Shown: positions 9,769 through 18,248, numbered from the stretch's first letter. The stretch is DNA of 64,000 nucleotides from an uncultured Paracoccaceae bacterium (GCA_937138255.1 CAKZOU010000037.1:1-64000), one strand, 5' to 3'. Numbers and translations are program-made. Notes: generated by a model not told the origin, from the sequence alone.

Positions 9769-9784
9769 ATTTGAATATGTGAAT
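9769..9784. promoter_or_regulatory. Candidate SoxR operator, soxS-soxV divergent promoter
   Basis: ATTTGAATATGTGAAT matches ATTC-N8-GAAT at 7 of 8 fixed positions. A further ATTC lies at 9759-9762 and pairs with GAAT at 9773-9776 over a 10-base gap. The region is AT-rich and lies between the divergent soxS and soxV starts. Confidence 0.55.
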
Positions 9785-9802
9785 TTTACAAGGACACATA
9801 TC

Positions 9803-10540
9803 ATGCTCGACATGAGTTATCTTGGCGCAGCACTCGCCGGGATCCTGTCGTTCTTCACGCCATGTGTCTTGCCGATGGTGCCCTTCTACCTCTGCTATAT
9901 GGCAGGCGTGTCGATGGCCGAACTGCACGGGCACAAGGAAATCCCCGAAGGCGCGCAAAAGCGCCTGATACTTTCCGCGATCGCCTTTGCCTTTGGCGTG
10001 ACCACGATCTTCGTCCTTCTCGGCATGGGCGCGACCGCGCTCGGGCAGGTCTTTGCCCAGTGGAAACAGCCGCTCTCCTATGTGGCGGCCGGGATTCTTG
10101 CGCTCTTTGGCCTGCATTTCATGGGCGTCCTGCACATCCCGCTGTTCCACCGCGAAGCCCGCATCCAGAGCGACAGCAAGCCCTCGACCCTGCTGGGCGC
10201 CTATGTCATGGGCCTCGCCTTCGGCTTTGGCTGGACGCCTTGCGTGGGCCCTGCGCTTGCCTCGATCCTGATGATCGCCAGCGGCATGGGCGATATCTGG
10301 CGCGGCGGCCTTCTGCTCTTCGTCTACGGCATGGCGATGACCGCACCCTTCGTTGTGGCCGCGCTCTTCGCCAAACCCTTCCTCGGCTGGATGGCCCGCA
10401 ACCGCAAGTATTTGGGCCATGTCGAGAAAGTGATGGGCGCGATGCTCATTCTCTTTGCTATCCTGATCGCGACGAACTCGGTCAACTACATCGCCCAATG
10501 GCTCATCGACCACGTCCCGTCGCTGGTCAAACTCGGATAA
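9803..10540 (+). CDS. soxV: CcdA-type membrane thiol transporter SoxV
   Basis: This 245-residue inner-membrane protein belongs to the CcdA/DsbD-beta family, with about six membrane segments. The paired cysteine motifs FFTPCVLPMVP (near residue 20) and FGWTPCVGPAL (near 146) carry electrons across the membrane. SoxV passes reductant from cytoplasmic thioredoxin to SoxW or SoxS in the periplasm. I chose ATG 9803 because AAGGA lies 8 bases before it; an in-frame GTG at 9779 overlaps the operator and lacks a ribosome site. soxW follows after a short gap. Confidence 0.9.
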   Translation: MLDMSYLGAALAGILSFFTPCVLPMVPFYLCYMAGVSMAELHGHKEIPEGAQKRLILSAIAFAFGVTTIFVLLGMGATALGQVFAQWKQPLSYVAAGILALFGLHFMGVLHIPLFHREARIQSDSKPSTLLGAYVMGLAFGFGWTPCVGPALASILMIASGMGDIWRGGLLLFVYGMAMTAPFVVAALFAKPFLGWMARNRKYLGHVEKVMGAMLILFAILIATNSVNYIAQWLIDHVPSLVKLG

Positions 10541-10555
10541 AGGGTCTTGCCGACA

Positions 10556-11125
10556 ATGCTCAAGCGCCTGCTACTTGCTTTCGCCCTTATGTTGCCCGCG
10601 GCTGTCTCCGCCGAACCCTGGATGGGGGATGACGGTCTGCACAAGACCACATGGATGCGCGACACCTTCAAGGATCTGAACGAGGATCTGGCCGAGGCGA
10701 CCGAACTTGGCCTGCGCCTGATGGTGATGATCGAGCAGCGCGGCTGCATCTATTGCACCAAGATGCACGAGGAGGTCTTCACCGATTTCGAGATCGAGAG
10801 CTACATCGAAGAGAACTTTTTCGTCATTCAGCTCAATATGTTCGGCGATGTCGAGGTGACAGACTTTGACGGCGAGACCCTCCCCGAGCGCGAGATGATC
10901 ATGAAGTGGGGCGTGATGTTCACGCCGACGATTCTTTTCTTCCCCGAAGAGGTGATCGATTCCAAGCCGGCGCCGCAGGTGGCGGTGGGCGTAATCCCCG
11001 GAGCGCTCGGCAAGGGAATGACCCTCAACATGCTCACTTGGGTGAACGAGAAGATCTATGAAGACGGCGAAAACTTCCAAAAATACCATGCCCGTATGCT
11101 CGAGGAGGGCCGCGGCGGTAACTGA
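10556..11125 (+). CDS. soxW: Periplasmic thioredoxin SoxW
   Basis: This 189-residue thioredoxin-fold protein has a signal peptide (cleavage near VSAEP) and the redox motif RGCIYCTKMHEEVF. It contains a cis-proline segment, MFTPTILFF. SoxW takes electrons from SoxV and reduces sox components. I chose ATG 10556 over an in-frame TTG at 10547 because AAAGGG lies about 10 bases upstream. The soxW-soxX gap that follows holds candidate SoxR operators, so the structural genes downstream can be controlled separately. Confidence 0.88.
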   Translation: MLKRLLLAFALMLPAAVSAEPWMGDDGLHKTTWMRDTFKDLNEDLAEATELGLRLMVMIEQRGCIYCTKMHEEVFTDFEIESYIEENFFVIQLNMFGDVEVTDFDGETLPEREMIMKWGVMFTPTILFFPEEVIDSKPAPQVAVGVIPGALGKGMTLNMLTWVNEKIYEDGENFQKYHARMLEEGRGGN

Positions 11126-11160
11126 TACATTAGAGAATTCTAATCGCCGCAGTGCAGAAT

Positions 11161-11176
11161 ATTCATACTTTTGAAT
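11161..11176. promoter_or_regulatory. Candidate SoxR operator upstream of soxX
   Basis: ATTCATACTTTTGAAT is an exact ATTC-N8-GAAT palindrome 75 bp before soxX. A second inverted repeat, TTAGA-GAAT-TCTAA, lies at 11130-11143, just after the soxW stop. The soxW-soxX gap is a known SoxR-controlled position in related bacteria. Confidence 0.7.
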
Positions 11177-11250
11177 TTGTCATTGCCTTCGCCTAGGACC
11201 GTAGTCTATGGTATGCAATGATAAGCATATGATGAACTGAGGGAGGGTTC

Positions 11251-11727
11251 ATGAAGCGCATCATACCAATCACCGTAGGTGTGGCATTGGTCGCAACGCT
11301 CGCCGTTGCAGCCGAGGTTTCGCCTGAAAACGTCGCTTTCGACGAGTACGGAGCGGTCTCCGAATCGCTCACGGGCGTGGCGGGCGACGCGGCTGCCGGA
11401 CTCAAGGCCATGGAAACCAAGAGTCAGGGCAACTGCTTTGCGTGCCACCAGATCTCCGCTGCGGCGGATATCCCGTTCCACGGATCAGTCGGCCCGTCGC
11501 TTGATGGCGTCGCGTCGCGTTGGGATGAAACCCAGTTGCGTGGCATCGTGGCCGGCGTCAAGAACACGTTCCCCGATACCGTCATGCCAAGCTTCTACAA
11601 GTCGAGCGGCTTTATCCGCCCGGGCGATGGTTTCACGGGCAAAGCCGGCACCGAGCCTCTTCCGACGCTGCTGACCGCTCAGCAGGTTGAAGACATCGTG
11701 GCTTATCTGCTCACACTCACAGAATAG
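11251..11727 (+). CDS. soxX: Sulfur-oxidation cytochrome c SoxX
   Basis: This 158-residue periplasmic monohaem cytochrome c has a signal peptide (residues 1-21) and a single haem site, CFACH at 62-66. The distal methionine is probably in DTVMPSFYK. SoxX pairs with SoxA in the SoxAX enzyme, which oxidatively joins thiosulfate to the carrier cysteine of SoxY. It begins the soxXYZA block, 124 bp after soxW, with candidate SoxR operators in the gap and GAGGG before the start. Confidence 0.95.
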   Translation: MKRIIPITVGVALVATLAVAAEVSPENVAFDEYGAVSESLTGVAGDAAAGLKAMETKSQGNCFACHQISAAADIPFHGSVGPSLDGVASRWDETQLRGIVAGVKNTFPDTVMPSFYKSSGFIRPGDGFTGKAGTEPLPTLLTAQQVEDIVAYLLTLTE

Positions 11728-11754
11728 TGGCCCCTGGCCTTACGAGGAGACACA

Positions 11755-12171
11755 ATGAAATTCACCCGTAGAGATACGATCTTGATGGCGGCGGGCGCTT
11801 CTGCTGCTGCTGTCTTGCCGATCCGCGCCTTCGCGGCCGGTGAGGAGGAGATTGCAGCTTTCACTGGCGGCGCCGCCGTCGGAGAAGGCGGCGTCACTCT
11901 GACCGCCCCCGAGATCGCTGAAAACGGCAACACGGTTCCGGTCGAAGTCAGCGCCCCCGGCGCCGTTTCGATCATGGTGCTTGCCCTTGGCAACCCGAAC
12001 CCCGGCGTCTGCACGTTCAACTTCGGCCCGCTCGCCGGCGCTCAGTATGGCTCGACCCGTATCCGTCTGTCGAAGACGCAGACTGTTACCGCCATTGCAA
12101 AAATGGCCGACGGCTCGTTTGCGCAGGCCTCGAGCGAGGTCAAGGTCACCATCGGCGGCTGCGGCGGCTGA
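11755..12171 (+). CDS. soxY: Sulfur carrier protein SoxY
   Basis: This 138-residue carrier has a Tat-type leader starting MKFTRRDTIL, in keeping with export of the folded SoxYZ complex. The C terminus is the flexible arm GGCGG, in which Cys136 carries the sulfur intermediates through the Sox cycle. It lies 27 bp after soxX and 17 bp before soxZ. All key residues are intact. Confidence 0.96.
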   Translation: MKFTRRDTILMAAGASAAAVLPIRAFAAGEEEIAAFTGGAAVGEGGVTLTAPEIAENGNTVPVEVSAPGAVSIMVLALGNPNPGVCTFNFGPLAGAQYGSTRIRLSKTQTVTAIAKMADGSFAQASSEVKVTIGGCGG

Positions 12172-12188
12172 GTCAGGAGTAAAGACAA

Positions 12189-12518
12189 ATGGCAGAAAAC
12201 GTAACACCCCGCGTCCGCGTCCCTAGCTCTGCAGCAGCAGGCGAGGTGATCACGATTAAGACGCTCATCAGCCACATCATGGAATCGGGCCAGCGCAAAG
12301 ACGGCGACGGCAACCTCATTCCGCGTTCGATCATCAATCGCTTCACCTGCGATTTCAACGGTCAGAACGTCATTGATGTGACCCTCGAGCCGGCGATCTC
12401 GACGAACCCGTATTTCGAATTCCAGGCCCAGGTTCCGGAAGCCGGCACCTACACCTTCACCTGGTATGACGACGACGGTTCCGTCTACACCGATACCAAA
12501 GACATCGCGATCGGCTGA
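12189..12518 (+). CDS. soxZ: Sulfur carrier partner SoxZ
   Basis: This 109-residue immunoglobulin-like protein forms a heterodimer with SoxY. It has no signal peptide and should be co-exported with SoxY through the Tat system. Conserved family parts are visible, including TLISHIMESGQRKD near the N terminus and FTWYDDDGSVY near the C terminus. It lies immediately after soxY and 25 bp before soxA. Confidence 0.96.
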   Translation: MAENVTPRVRVPSSAAAGEVITIKTLISHIMESGQRKDGDGNLIPRSIINRFTCDFNGQNVIDVTLEPAISTNPYFEFQAQVPEAGTYTFTWYDDDGSVYTDTKDIAIG

Positions 12519-12543
12519 TCTTCAGCCACAGGGAGGAACGCGA

Positions 12544-13392
12544 ATGACTAAAACAGTTCTGAAAGGAGCGATCACATCGGTTGCCATCCTTGCAGGGGCC
12601 GGAATGGCCCTTGCCGAGGGTAACCTCGTGATCAACGGCGACCTGGAGTTGACCACCGAGGCCCCGGCTCCGTCGCACATCGAAGGCCTCACCACCGTCT
12701 ATTCGGGGTGGGTGTTCCGCGACTCGTTTACTCAGGCCATGGAAATGGATGACTTCGACAATCCGGGCATGCTCTTCGTCGACGCCGGCGAAGACATGTG
12801 GAACGAGCCCGCCGGAACCTCTGGCAAGGCTTGTGCTGATTGTCACGGTGATGCCTCGGAAAGCATGGCCGGCGTCCGCGCTGTTTATCCAAAGTGGAAC
12901 GAAGCCGCTGGTGAAGTCCGCACATTGGAGATGCAGATCAACGCCTGCCGCACCGAGAACCAAGGCGCCGAAGCCCTCAAGTATGGCAAAGGCGACATCG
13001 TCTCGCTCGAAGCCTATATCTCGATGCAGTCGCGCGGTATGCCGATGAACGTCGCGATCGACGGCCCCGTGGCCGACGTTTGGGCGCAGGGCAAACAGAT
13101 GTACTACACCCGGACCGGTCAGCTCGAACTCAGCTGCGCCAGCTGCCATGAAGAGAACTATGGCAATCTGATCCGCGCCGAGACCCTCTCGCAGGGTCAG
13201 ACCAACGGCTTCCCGGTGTATCGCATCAAGGACAGCGTGCTGACCTCGGCGGCTGGTCGCTTCGTCGGCTGTGTCCGTGACACCAAGGCCGAGACCTACA
13301 AGATCGACAGCTCCGATTTTGTTGCTCTCGAGCTCTACGTCGCCTCGCGCGGCAACGGGCTTTCGGTCGAAGGCGTCTCGGTCCGTAACTAA
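12544..13392 (+). CDS. soxA: Dihaem cytochrome c SoxA
   Basis: This 282-residue periplasmic cytochrome has a signal peptide (cleaved near ALAEG) and two CxxCH haem sites, at 97-101 (CADCH) and 198-202 (CASCH). Cys243 in GRFVGCVRDT is the catalytic haem-ligating cysteine that becomes a persulfide, and Cys135 corresponds to the other conserved cysteine. It is therefore the dihaem form found in Paracoccus and Rhodovulum. With SoxX it loads thiosulfate onto SoxY. The start at 12544 has GGGAGGAA upstream; the longer open frame reads into soxZ. A strong terminator follows. Confidence 0.95.
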   Translation: MTKTVLKGAITSVAILAGAGMALAEGNLVINGDLELTTEAPAPSHIEGLTTVYSGWVFRDSFTQAMEMDDFDNPGMLFVDAGEDMWNEPAGTSGKACADCHGDASESMAGVRAVYPKWNEAAGEVRTLEMQINACRTENQGAEALKYGKGDIVSLEAYISMQSRGMPMNVAIDGPVADVWAQGKQMYYTRTGQLELSCASCHEENYGNLIRAETLSQGQTNGFPVYRIKDSVLTSAAGRFVGCVRDTKAETYKIDSSDFVALELYVASRGNGLSVEGVSVRN

Positions 13393-13401
13393 CGAGAATT
13401 G

Positions 13402-13430
13402 CCCGCGCCAGCCTCTGGCGCGGGTTTTCT
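13402..13430 (+). terminator. Rho-independent terminator between soxA and soxB
   Basis: A perfect 9-bp stem (13402-13410 with 13416-13424, loop of 5) is followed by TTTTCT. It splits the sox genes into a soxXYZA unit and a soxBCD unit, the second having its own candidate operator at 13443. Confidence 0.8.
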
Positions 13431-13442
13431 GTATCTGGTAAT

Positions 13443-13458
13443 ATTCAAAAAGACGAAT
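13443..13458. promoter_or_regulatory. Candidate SoxR operator upstream of soxB
   Basis: ATTCAAAAAGACGAAT is an exact ATTC-N8-GAAT match, 27 bp before the soxB start. It overlaps another perfect repeat, AAGACG-AATA-CGTCTT (13450-13465). Its place after the soxA terminator suggests an independent soxB promoter. Confidence 0.65.
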
Positions 13459-13484
13459 ACGTCTTCGATCTGAAAGGCCACTCA

Positions 13485-15188
13485 ATGATCTCTCGCCGCG
13501 ATTTCCTGCAAGCCTCGATGGCCGCCTCCGCCATCTACGGTGCGTCGGGTTTTGGCGCCTGGGGCCGGCTTGCCGCCCAGCAGGCTCTGACCCAGGATCA
13601 GCTTCTGCAATTCGATACCTTCGGTAACGTCTCCCTGATCCACGTCACCGATATCCACGCGCAGATGAAGCCGATCTTCTTCCGCGAGCCCGAGATCAAC
13701 CTGGGCGTCGGCGGCAATGTCGGCCAGGTGCCGCACATCACCGGAGCCGATTTCCGCAAGCTCTATGGCGTGGCCGACGGCAGCGCATCGCACTATGCGC
13801 TGTCCTACAATGACTTTACCGCCCTTGCCCGCACCTACGGCAAGATGGGTGGCCTTGATCGTGTGGCGACCGTGATCAACTCGATCCGTGCCGAACGTCC
13901 CGACGCTCTCCTCCTTGACGGCGGCGATACATGGCACGGCTCCTACACCTGCTACCACTCCGAGGGGCAGGACATGGTCAACGTCATGAACGCGCTCAAG
14001 CCCGACGCGATGACCTTCCACTGGGAATTCACCCTCGGCGGCGACCGTGTTCGCGATATCGTTGCAGATCTCCCCTTTGCAGCGCTCGGCCAGAACATCT
14101 TCGACTCCGAATGGAACGAGCCCACCGAAGACTTTGCTCCCTACAAGTTCTTCGAGCGTGGCGGTGTCAAGATCGCCGTGATCGGTCAGGCCTTCCCCTA
14201 CCTCCCGATCGCCAACCCGCGCTGGATGTTCCCGGAATACTCTTTCGGCATCCGTGACGAGCGGATGCAGGAGATGGTCGATGAAGTGCGCGGCATGGGG
14301 GCCGAGCTGGTCGTCGTCCTGTCGCACAACGGCTTTGACGTCGACAAGCAGATGGCCGGCCGCGTTCAGGGCATCGACGTGATCCTCTCGGGCCACACCC
14401 ACGATGCGCTTCCCGAGCCGGTTCTGGTGGGCGAGACGATCATCATCGCCTCCGGCTCCAACGGCAAATTCGTCAGCCGCGTCGACCTTGATGTGCGCGA
14501 CGGCCGCATGATGGGCTTCCGCCACAAGCTGATCCCGATCTTCTCGGATGTCATCACCCCCGACGCCGAGGTGGCCGCCGTGATCGACGCCGAGCGTGCG
14601 CCCTATGAGGCGCAGCTTTCCGAAGTCATCGGCCACACCGCCGACGATGCGCTCCTCTTCCGCCGTGGCAACTTCAACGGCTCGTGGGACGATCTGATCT
14701 GCGACGCGCTCATGTCCGAGCGCGAAGCCGATATCGCCATGTCTCCGGGCGTCCGCTGGGGCCCCTCGATCCTTCCGGGAAGTGCGATCACCCGCGAAGA
14801 CATCTGGAACGTCACCTCGATGACCTATGGCGAAGCCTATCGCGTCGAAATGACCGGCGAGTTTATCCACACCGTGCTGGAAGACGTTGCCGACAATCTC
14901 TTCAACCCCGACCCCTACTATCAGCAGGGCGGCGACATGGTTCGCATCGGGGGCATGGGATACCGCATCGACATCAACCAGCCGATCGGTAGCCGTATCA
15001 GTGAACTGACCCTCCTCAAGACTGGCGAAAAGCTTGATCCTGCAAAGACTTATGTTGTTGCGGGTTGGGCAAGCGTCAATCAGGGGACGGAAGGTCCGCA
15101 GATTTGGGACGTGGTTGAAAACCACATTCGTAAGCTGGGCACAGTCTCTGTGACACCCAATACCTCCGTTCAGGTGGCCGGTGCCTAA
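13485..15188 (+). CDS. soxB: Thiosulfohydrolase SoxB
   Basis: This 567-residue periplasmic dimanganese hydrolase of the 5'-nucleotidase superfamily releases sulfate from SoxY-bound thiosulfonate. The leader carries a twin-arginine motif (SRRDFLQ, residues 3-9). Metal-binding motifs are visible: HVTDIHAQ (53-60), LLLDGGDTWHG, the SoxB-type TFHWEFTLGG, LSHNG and LSGHTHD. The C-terminal half is the substrate-binding domain. SoxB is the usual marker for thiosulfate oxidation. It starts about 54 bp after the soxXYZA terminator and is followed by soxC and soxD in one unit. Confidence 0.96.
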   Translation: MISRRDFLQASMAASAIYGASGFGAWGRLAAQQALTQDQLLQFDTFGNVSLIHVTDIHAQMKPIFFREPEINLGVGGNVGQVPHITGADFRKLYGVADGSASHYALSYNDFTALARTYGKMGGLDRVATVINSIRAERPDALLLDGGDTWHGSYTCYHSEGQDMVNVMNALKPDAMTFHWEFTLGGDRVRDIVADLPFAALGQNIFDSEWNEPTEDFAPYKFFERGGVKIAVIGQAFPYLPIANPRWMFPEYSFGIRDERMQEMVDEVRGMGAELVVVLSHNGFDVDKQMAGRVQGIDVILSGHTHDALPEPVLVGETIIIASGSNGKFVSRVDLDVRDGRMMGFRHKLIPIFSDVITPDAEVAAVIDAERAPYEAQLSEVIGHTADDALLFRRGNFNGSWDDLICDALMSEREADIAMSPGVRWGPSILPGSAITREDIWNVTSMTYGEAYRVEMTGEFIHTVLEDVADNLFNPDPYYQQGGDMVRIGGMGYRIDINQPIGSRISELTLLKTGEKLDPAKTYVVAGWASVNQGTEGPQIWDVVENHIRKLGTVSVTPNTSVQVAGA

Positions 15189-15210
15189 GTAAAGTTTAAA
15201 AGGAAAATCC

Positions 15211-16485
15211 ATGTCGACTTTGTACAAGGGCGCCAAGCCCTCGCGCAGATCCTTTTTGTCTGGCGCATTGGCAGCGGGTGGCGCAATTGCGGGGGCTTCG
15301 ATGGCCCGCGCAGAGGCTGCTCCTGAAAAAGCAATCACGGAAGTTCAGCCCTGGCGGACCTTCCTCGGCGATGGCGTCGATGCCCGCCCCTATGGTGTTC
15401 CCTCCGAGCACGAGAAGCACGTCGTGCGCCGCGGGGTCGAATGGCTGACCGCCGACAACGTCTCGTCGATCAACTTCACGCCGATCCACGAGCTTGATGG
15501 CATCATCACCCCCAACGGTGTCTGCTTCGAACGTCACCATGGCGGCACGGCTCATATTGATCCGGCCGAACATCGCCTGATGATCAACGGCCTCGTGGAC
15601 AAAGAGCTTGTCTTCACGATGCAGGATCTGTTGCGCTTCCCGCGCGAGAACCACGTCTACTTCCTCGAATGCGCGGCCAACTCGGGCATGGAATGGGCGG
15701 GTGCTCAGTTGAACGGTGTTCAGTTCACCCACGGCATGATCCACAACGTGATGTATACCGGCGTGCCGCTGCGCCTTCTTCTCGAAGAAGCCGGCCTCAA
15801 GCCGAACGGCAAATGGCTTCTTGCCGAAGGTGCCGACGCCTCGGGGATGACCCGCTCGATCCCGATGGAAAAGGCGCTCGACGACTGCCTCGTCGCCTGG
15901 AAGATGAACGGCGAAGCGCTGCGCCCCGAGCAGGGCTATCCCCTGCGCCTCGTCGTGCCGGGCTGGGAAGGCAATATGTGGATCAAGTGGCTGCGCCGCC
16001 TCGAAGTGGGTGACGAACCCTGGCACCACCGCGAGGAAACCTCGAAATACACCGACCTTCTCGCCAACGGTCAGGCCCGCCGCTTCACCTGGGAGATGGA
16101 CGCCAAGTCGGTCATCACCACCCCCAGCCCGCAGGCCCCGATCACCCACGGCAAAGGCTGGACCGTTGTTTCGGGCTTCGCCTGGTCGGGCCGCGGCACC
16201 ATCCCGCGCGTCGACGTGACCCTCGATGGCGGCAAGAACTGGCATCAGGCGCGGATCTCGGGTCCGTCCTTCACCAAGTCCATGCACCGCTTCTATTTCG
16301 AGTTCGAATGGGACGGCAAACCGCTGCTTCTGCAGAGCCGGGCGCATGACTCGACCGGCTATGTCCAGCCGACCAAGAACCAGCTGCGCGAGATCCGTGG
16401 CGAGAACTCCATCTACCACAACAACGCCATCCACACCTGGTATGTTAACGAACAAGGGATCGCCGAAAATGTTGAAATTTCTTAA
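15211..16485 (+). CDS. soxC: Sulfane dehydrogenase molybdenum subunit SoxC
   Basis: This 424-residue Tat-exported protein (SRRSFLSG, residues 11-18) of the sulfite-oxidase family carries the molybdenum cofactor. The Mo-ligating cysteine is Cys154 in YFLECAANSG. The C-terminal part is the Mo-co dimerisation domain. SoxCD oxidises the sulfane sulfur on SoxY by six electrons, so an organism with soxCD can take thiosulfate to sulfate without storing sulfur globules. The 3' end overlaps the start of soxD by 17 bp. Confidence 0.95.
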   Translation: MSTLYKGAKPSRRSFLSGALAAGGAIAGASMARAEAAPEKAITEVQPWRTFLGDGVDARPYGVPSEHEKHVVRRGVEWLTADNVSSINFTPIHELDGIITPNGVCFERHHGGTAHIDPAEHRLMINGLVDKELVFTMQDLLRFPRENHVYFLECAANSGMEWAGAQLNGVQFTHGMIHNVMYTGVPLRLLLEEAGLKPNGKWLLAEGADASGMTRSIPMEKALDDCLVAWKMNGEALRPEQGYPLRLVVPGWEGNMWIKWLRRLEVGDEPWHHREETSKYTDLLANGQARRFTWEMDAKSVITTPSPQAPITHGKGWTVVSGFAWSGRGTIPRVDVTLDGGKNWHQARISGPSFTKSMHRFYFEFEWDGKPLLLQSRAHDSTGYVQPTKNQLREIRGENSIYHNNAIHTWYVNEQGIAENVEIS

Positions 16486-17689
16486 GATTTTCGTGCCCGC
16501 AGGCACCGGCGTCGCCTCTGTTCTGGCGATCGCTTATGTCGCTGCCGACCAGTTCGTGATCGACGTTCCGGCGCCGATCCGCGAGATGGTCGAGGTCGAG
16601 CCGGCGATGGCGCAGGAAGCCGCGCCTGCCGCCGCTGCCGCCGCACCCATCACGACCCTGACCGCCGAACTCTCCCCCGCGCCCTCGATGGCCGGTGGCT
16701 ACGGCCTCGGCCGCGAGGCGATGGCCGAAGAAGTTGCCGCATGGGATACCGATATCCGCCCCGATGGCCTTGGCCTTCCGGTCGGGTCGGGCGATGTGCT
16801 GACCGGCGAAGAGCTGTTCGTCGAGAAGTGCTCCATGTGCCACGGCGAGTTTGGCGAGGCCGTCGGCCGCTGGCCGGTTCTCGCAAACGGCTACGGCACG
16901 CTGACCCACAAGGATCCGGTCAAGACCATCGGCTCCTACTGGCCCTATCTCTCGACCGTCTACGACTATGTCCAGCGCGCCATGCCCTTCGGCGAGGCCG
17001 CCTCGCTCAGCAATGACGAGACCTACGCCCTCGTCGCATACCTCATGTATGTGAACGATCTGGTCGATGACGAGTTCGTGCTCTCGAACGAGAACTTCAC
17101 CGAAGTGCGCCTCGTCAATGAAGACAACTTCTTCATGGACGACCGTCTGGAGACCGAATTCCCGCTCTTCACGCAAGAAGCCTGCATGACCGACTGCAAG
17201 GAAACAGTCGAGATCACCATGCACGCCTCGATGCTCGACGTGACCCCCGACAGCGGTGTTGTCCGGGCGGCTCCGGCGGCTGAAGGCGCGGCCGAGGCTG
17301 CTCCGGTTGCCGAAGAGCACGCCGCTTCGGAAGAACCGGCAGCTGCCGAAGAGACTGGCGGTGTCGATATGGCGCTCGTCGAAGACGGTGAAGGCGTGTT
17401 CAAGAAGTGCCGCGCTTGCCACCAGGTGGGCGAAGGCGCGGTCAACCGCTCGGGCCCACAGCTCAACGGCATTGTCGGCCGCACCGTCGGTTCGGTCGAA
17501 GGCTTTGGTTATTCCAACGTCTTCAACGACGCCAACACCGCTGGTCAGGTCTGGACCGAGGAAACGCTCTCGGCCTTCCTCGAAAACCCCAAGGGCGTGA
17601 TGTCTGGCACCAAGATGTCCTTCGCGGGGCTGCGCTCGGCGGATGACAGGGCAGCGCTCCTGGCCTACCTGCAGCACGCCAGCAACTAG
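16469..17689 (+). CDS. soxD: Dihaem cytochrome c SoxD
   Basis: This 406-residue cytochrome subunit of sulfane dehydrogenase has an N-terminal hydrophobic export segment (about residues 7-27). CxxCH sites lie at 121-125 (CSMCH) and 314-318 (CRACH). An alanine/glutamate-rich linker (about 268-300) joins the two haem domains. The start at 16469 lies inside the end of soxC, so translation is probably coupled. A strong terminator follows, closing the soxBCD unit. Confidence 0.94.
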   Translation: MLKFLKIFVPAGTGVASVLAIAYVAADQFVIDVPAPIREMVEVEPAMAQEAAPAAAAAAPITTLTAELSPAPSMAGGYGLGREAMAEEVAAWDTDIRPDGLGLPVGSGDVLTGEELFVEKCSMCHGEFGEAVGRWPVLANGYGTLTHKDPVKTIGSYWPYLSTVYDYVQRAMPFGEAASLSNDETYALVAYLMYVNDLVDDEFVLSNENFTEVRLVNEDNFFMDDRLETEFPLFTQEACMTDCKETVEITMHASMLDVTPDSGVVRAAPAAEGAAEAAPVAEEHAASEEPAAAEETGGVDMALVEDGEGVFKKCRACHQVGEGAVNRSGPQLNGIVGRTVGSVEGFGYSNVFNDANTAGQVWTEETLSAFLENPKGVMSGTKMSFAGLRSADDRAALLAYLQHASN

Positions 17690-17700
17690 GACTTGACTGC

Positions 17701-17736
17701 ACCCGGCCCCGAAAAGGGCCGGGTGTCTCGCTTTTT
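17701..17736 (+). terminator. Rho-independent terminator after soxD
   Basis: ACCCGGCCC (17701-17709) pairs with GGGCCGGGT (17716-17724) in a 9-bp stem. CTTTTT follows at 17731-17736. It separates soxBCD from the DUF302-hemA unit. Confidence 0.8.
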
Positions 17737-17739
17737 GGC

Positions 17740-17753
17740 CTGATCCAGATCAA
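17740..17753. promoter_or_regulatory. FNR/FnrL-like box upstream of the DUF302-hemA unit
   Basis: CTGAT-CCAG-ATCAA matches the FNR consensus TTGAT-N4-ATCAA at 9 of 10 fixed positions. It lies 54 bp before the DUF302 start, just after the soxD terminator. Rhodobacter hemA genes are known FnrL targets, which supports oxygen control here. Confidence 0.6.
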
Positions 17754-17807
17754 GGTATTCAGGCCACGAACCGCAGATAAGCGGGATAGATCTCGGGAGG
17801 ATCCATC

Positions 17808-18236
17808 ATGACCAAAGCCTTTCTGACAGCCCTTATGATTGGAACAGCGCTGCCGGCCGCCGCCGACATTGCGACAACCTATGCCTTCGACGGCAGCTTC
17901 GACGATGCGACCTTCAGCCTTGAAAGCGCCATCGTCGGTCGTGGCCTCGTGATCGACTGGGTGAGCCACTCGGGCGAGATGCTCAACCGCACCGCCGCCG
18001 ATGTGGGCAGCGACGTGGTGATCTTCGATGCCGCCGATATCTTCATGTTCTGCTCGGCCTCGCTCTCGCGCGAGGTGATGGAAGCCGATTTCATGAACAT
18101 CGCCTTCTGCCCCTATGCGATCTTCGTCTACGAGCGCGAGGGTGAGGTTGTGATCGGCTATCGCAACATGCCCGAAGGCGAGATGCAGAAGGTTCAGGCC
18201 CTGCTCGACGACATCGCCCGCGAAGCCGCCGACTAA
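17808..18236 (+). CDS. DUF302-family periplasmic protein
   Basis: This 142-residue protein has a Sec signal peptide (residues 1-20, cleavage near PAAADI). The rest matches the DUF302 fold, a small alpha/beta domain of unknown function often found near sulfur or metal redox genes. Two cysteines, in FMFCSASL and IAFCPYAIFVYE, lie in the conserved core. The gene sits between soxD and hemA, 12 bp before hemA, so the two are likely co-transcribed. A role in thiosulfate oxidation or cytochrome maturation would be inference only. Confidence 0.8.
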   Translation: MTKAFLTALMIGTALPAAADIATTYAFDGSFDDATFSLESAIVGRGLVIDWVSHSGEMLNRTAADVGSDVVIFDAADIFMFCSASLSREVMEADFMNIAFCPYAIFVYEREGEVVIGYRNMPEGEMQKVQALLDDIAREAAD

Positions 18237-18248
18237 TAGAGGCCCTGC

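Noticed and set aside
13482-15338. A 618-residue minus-strand frame
   Set aside because: It is antisense to soxB, which has all its catalytic motifs, and shows no family resemblance.
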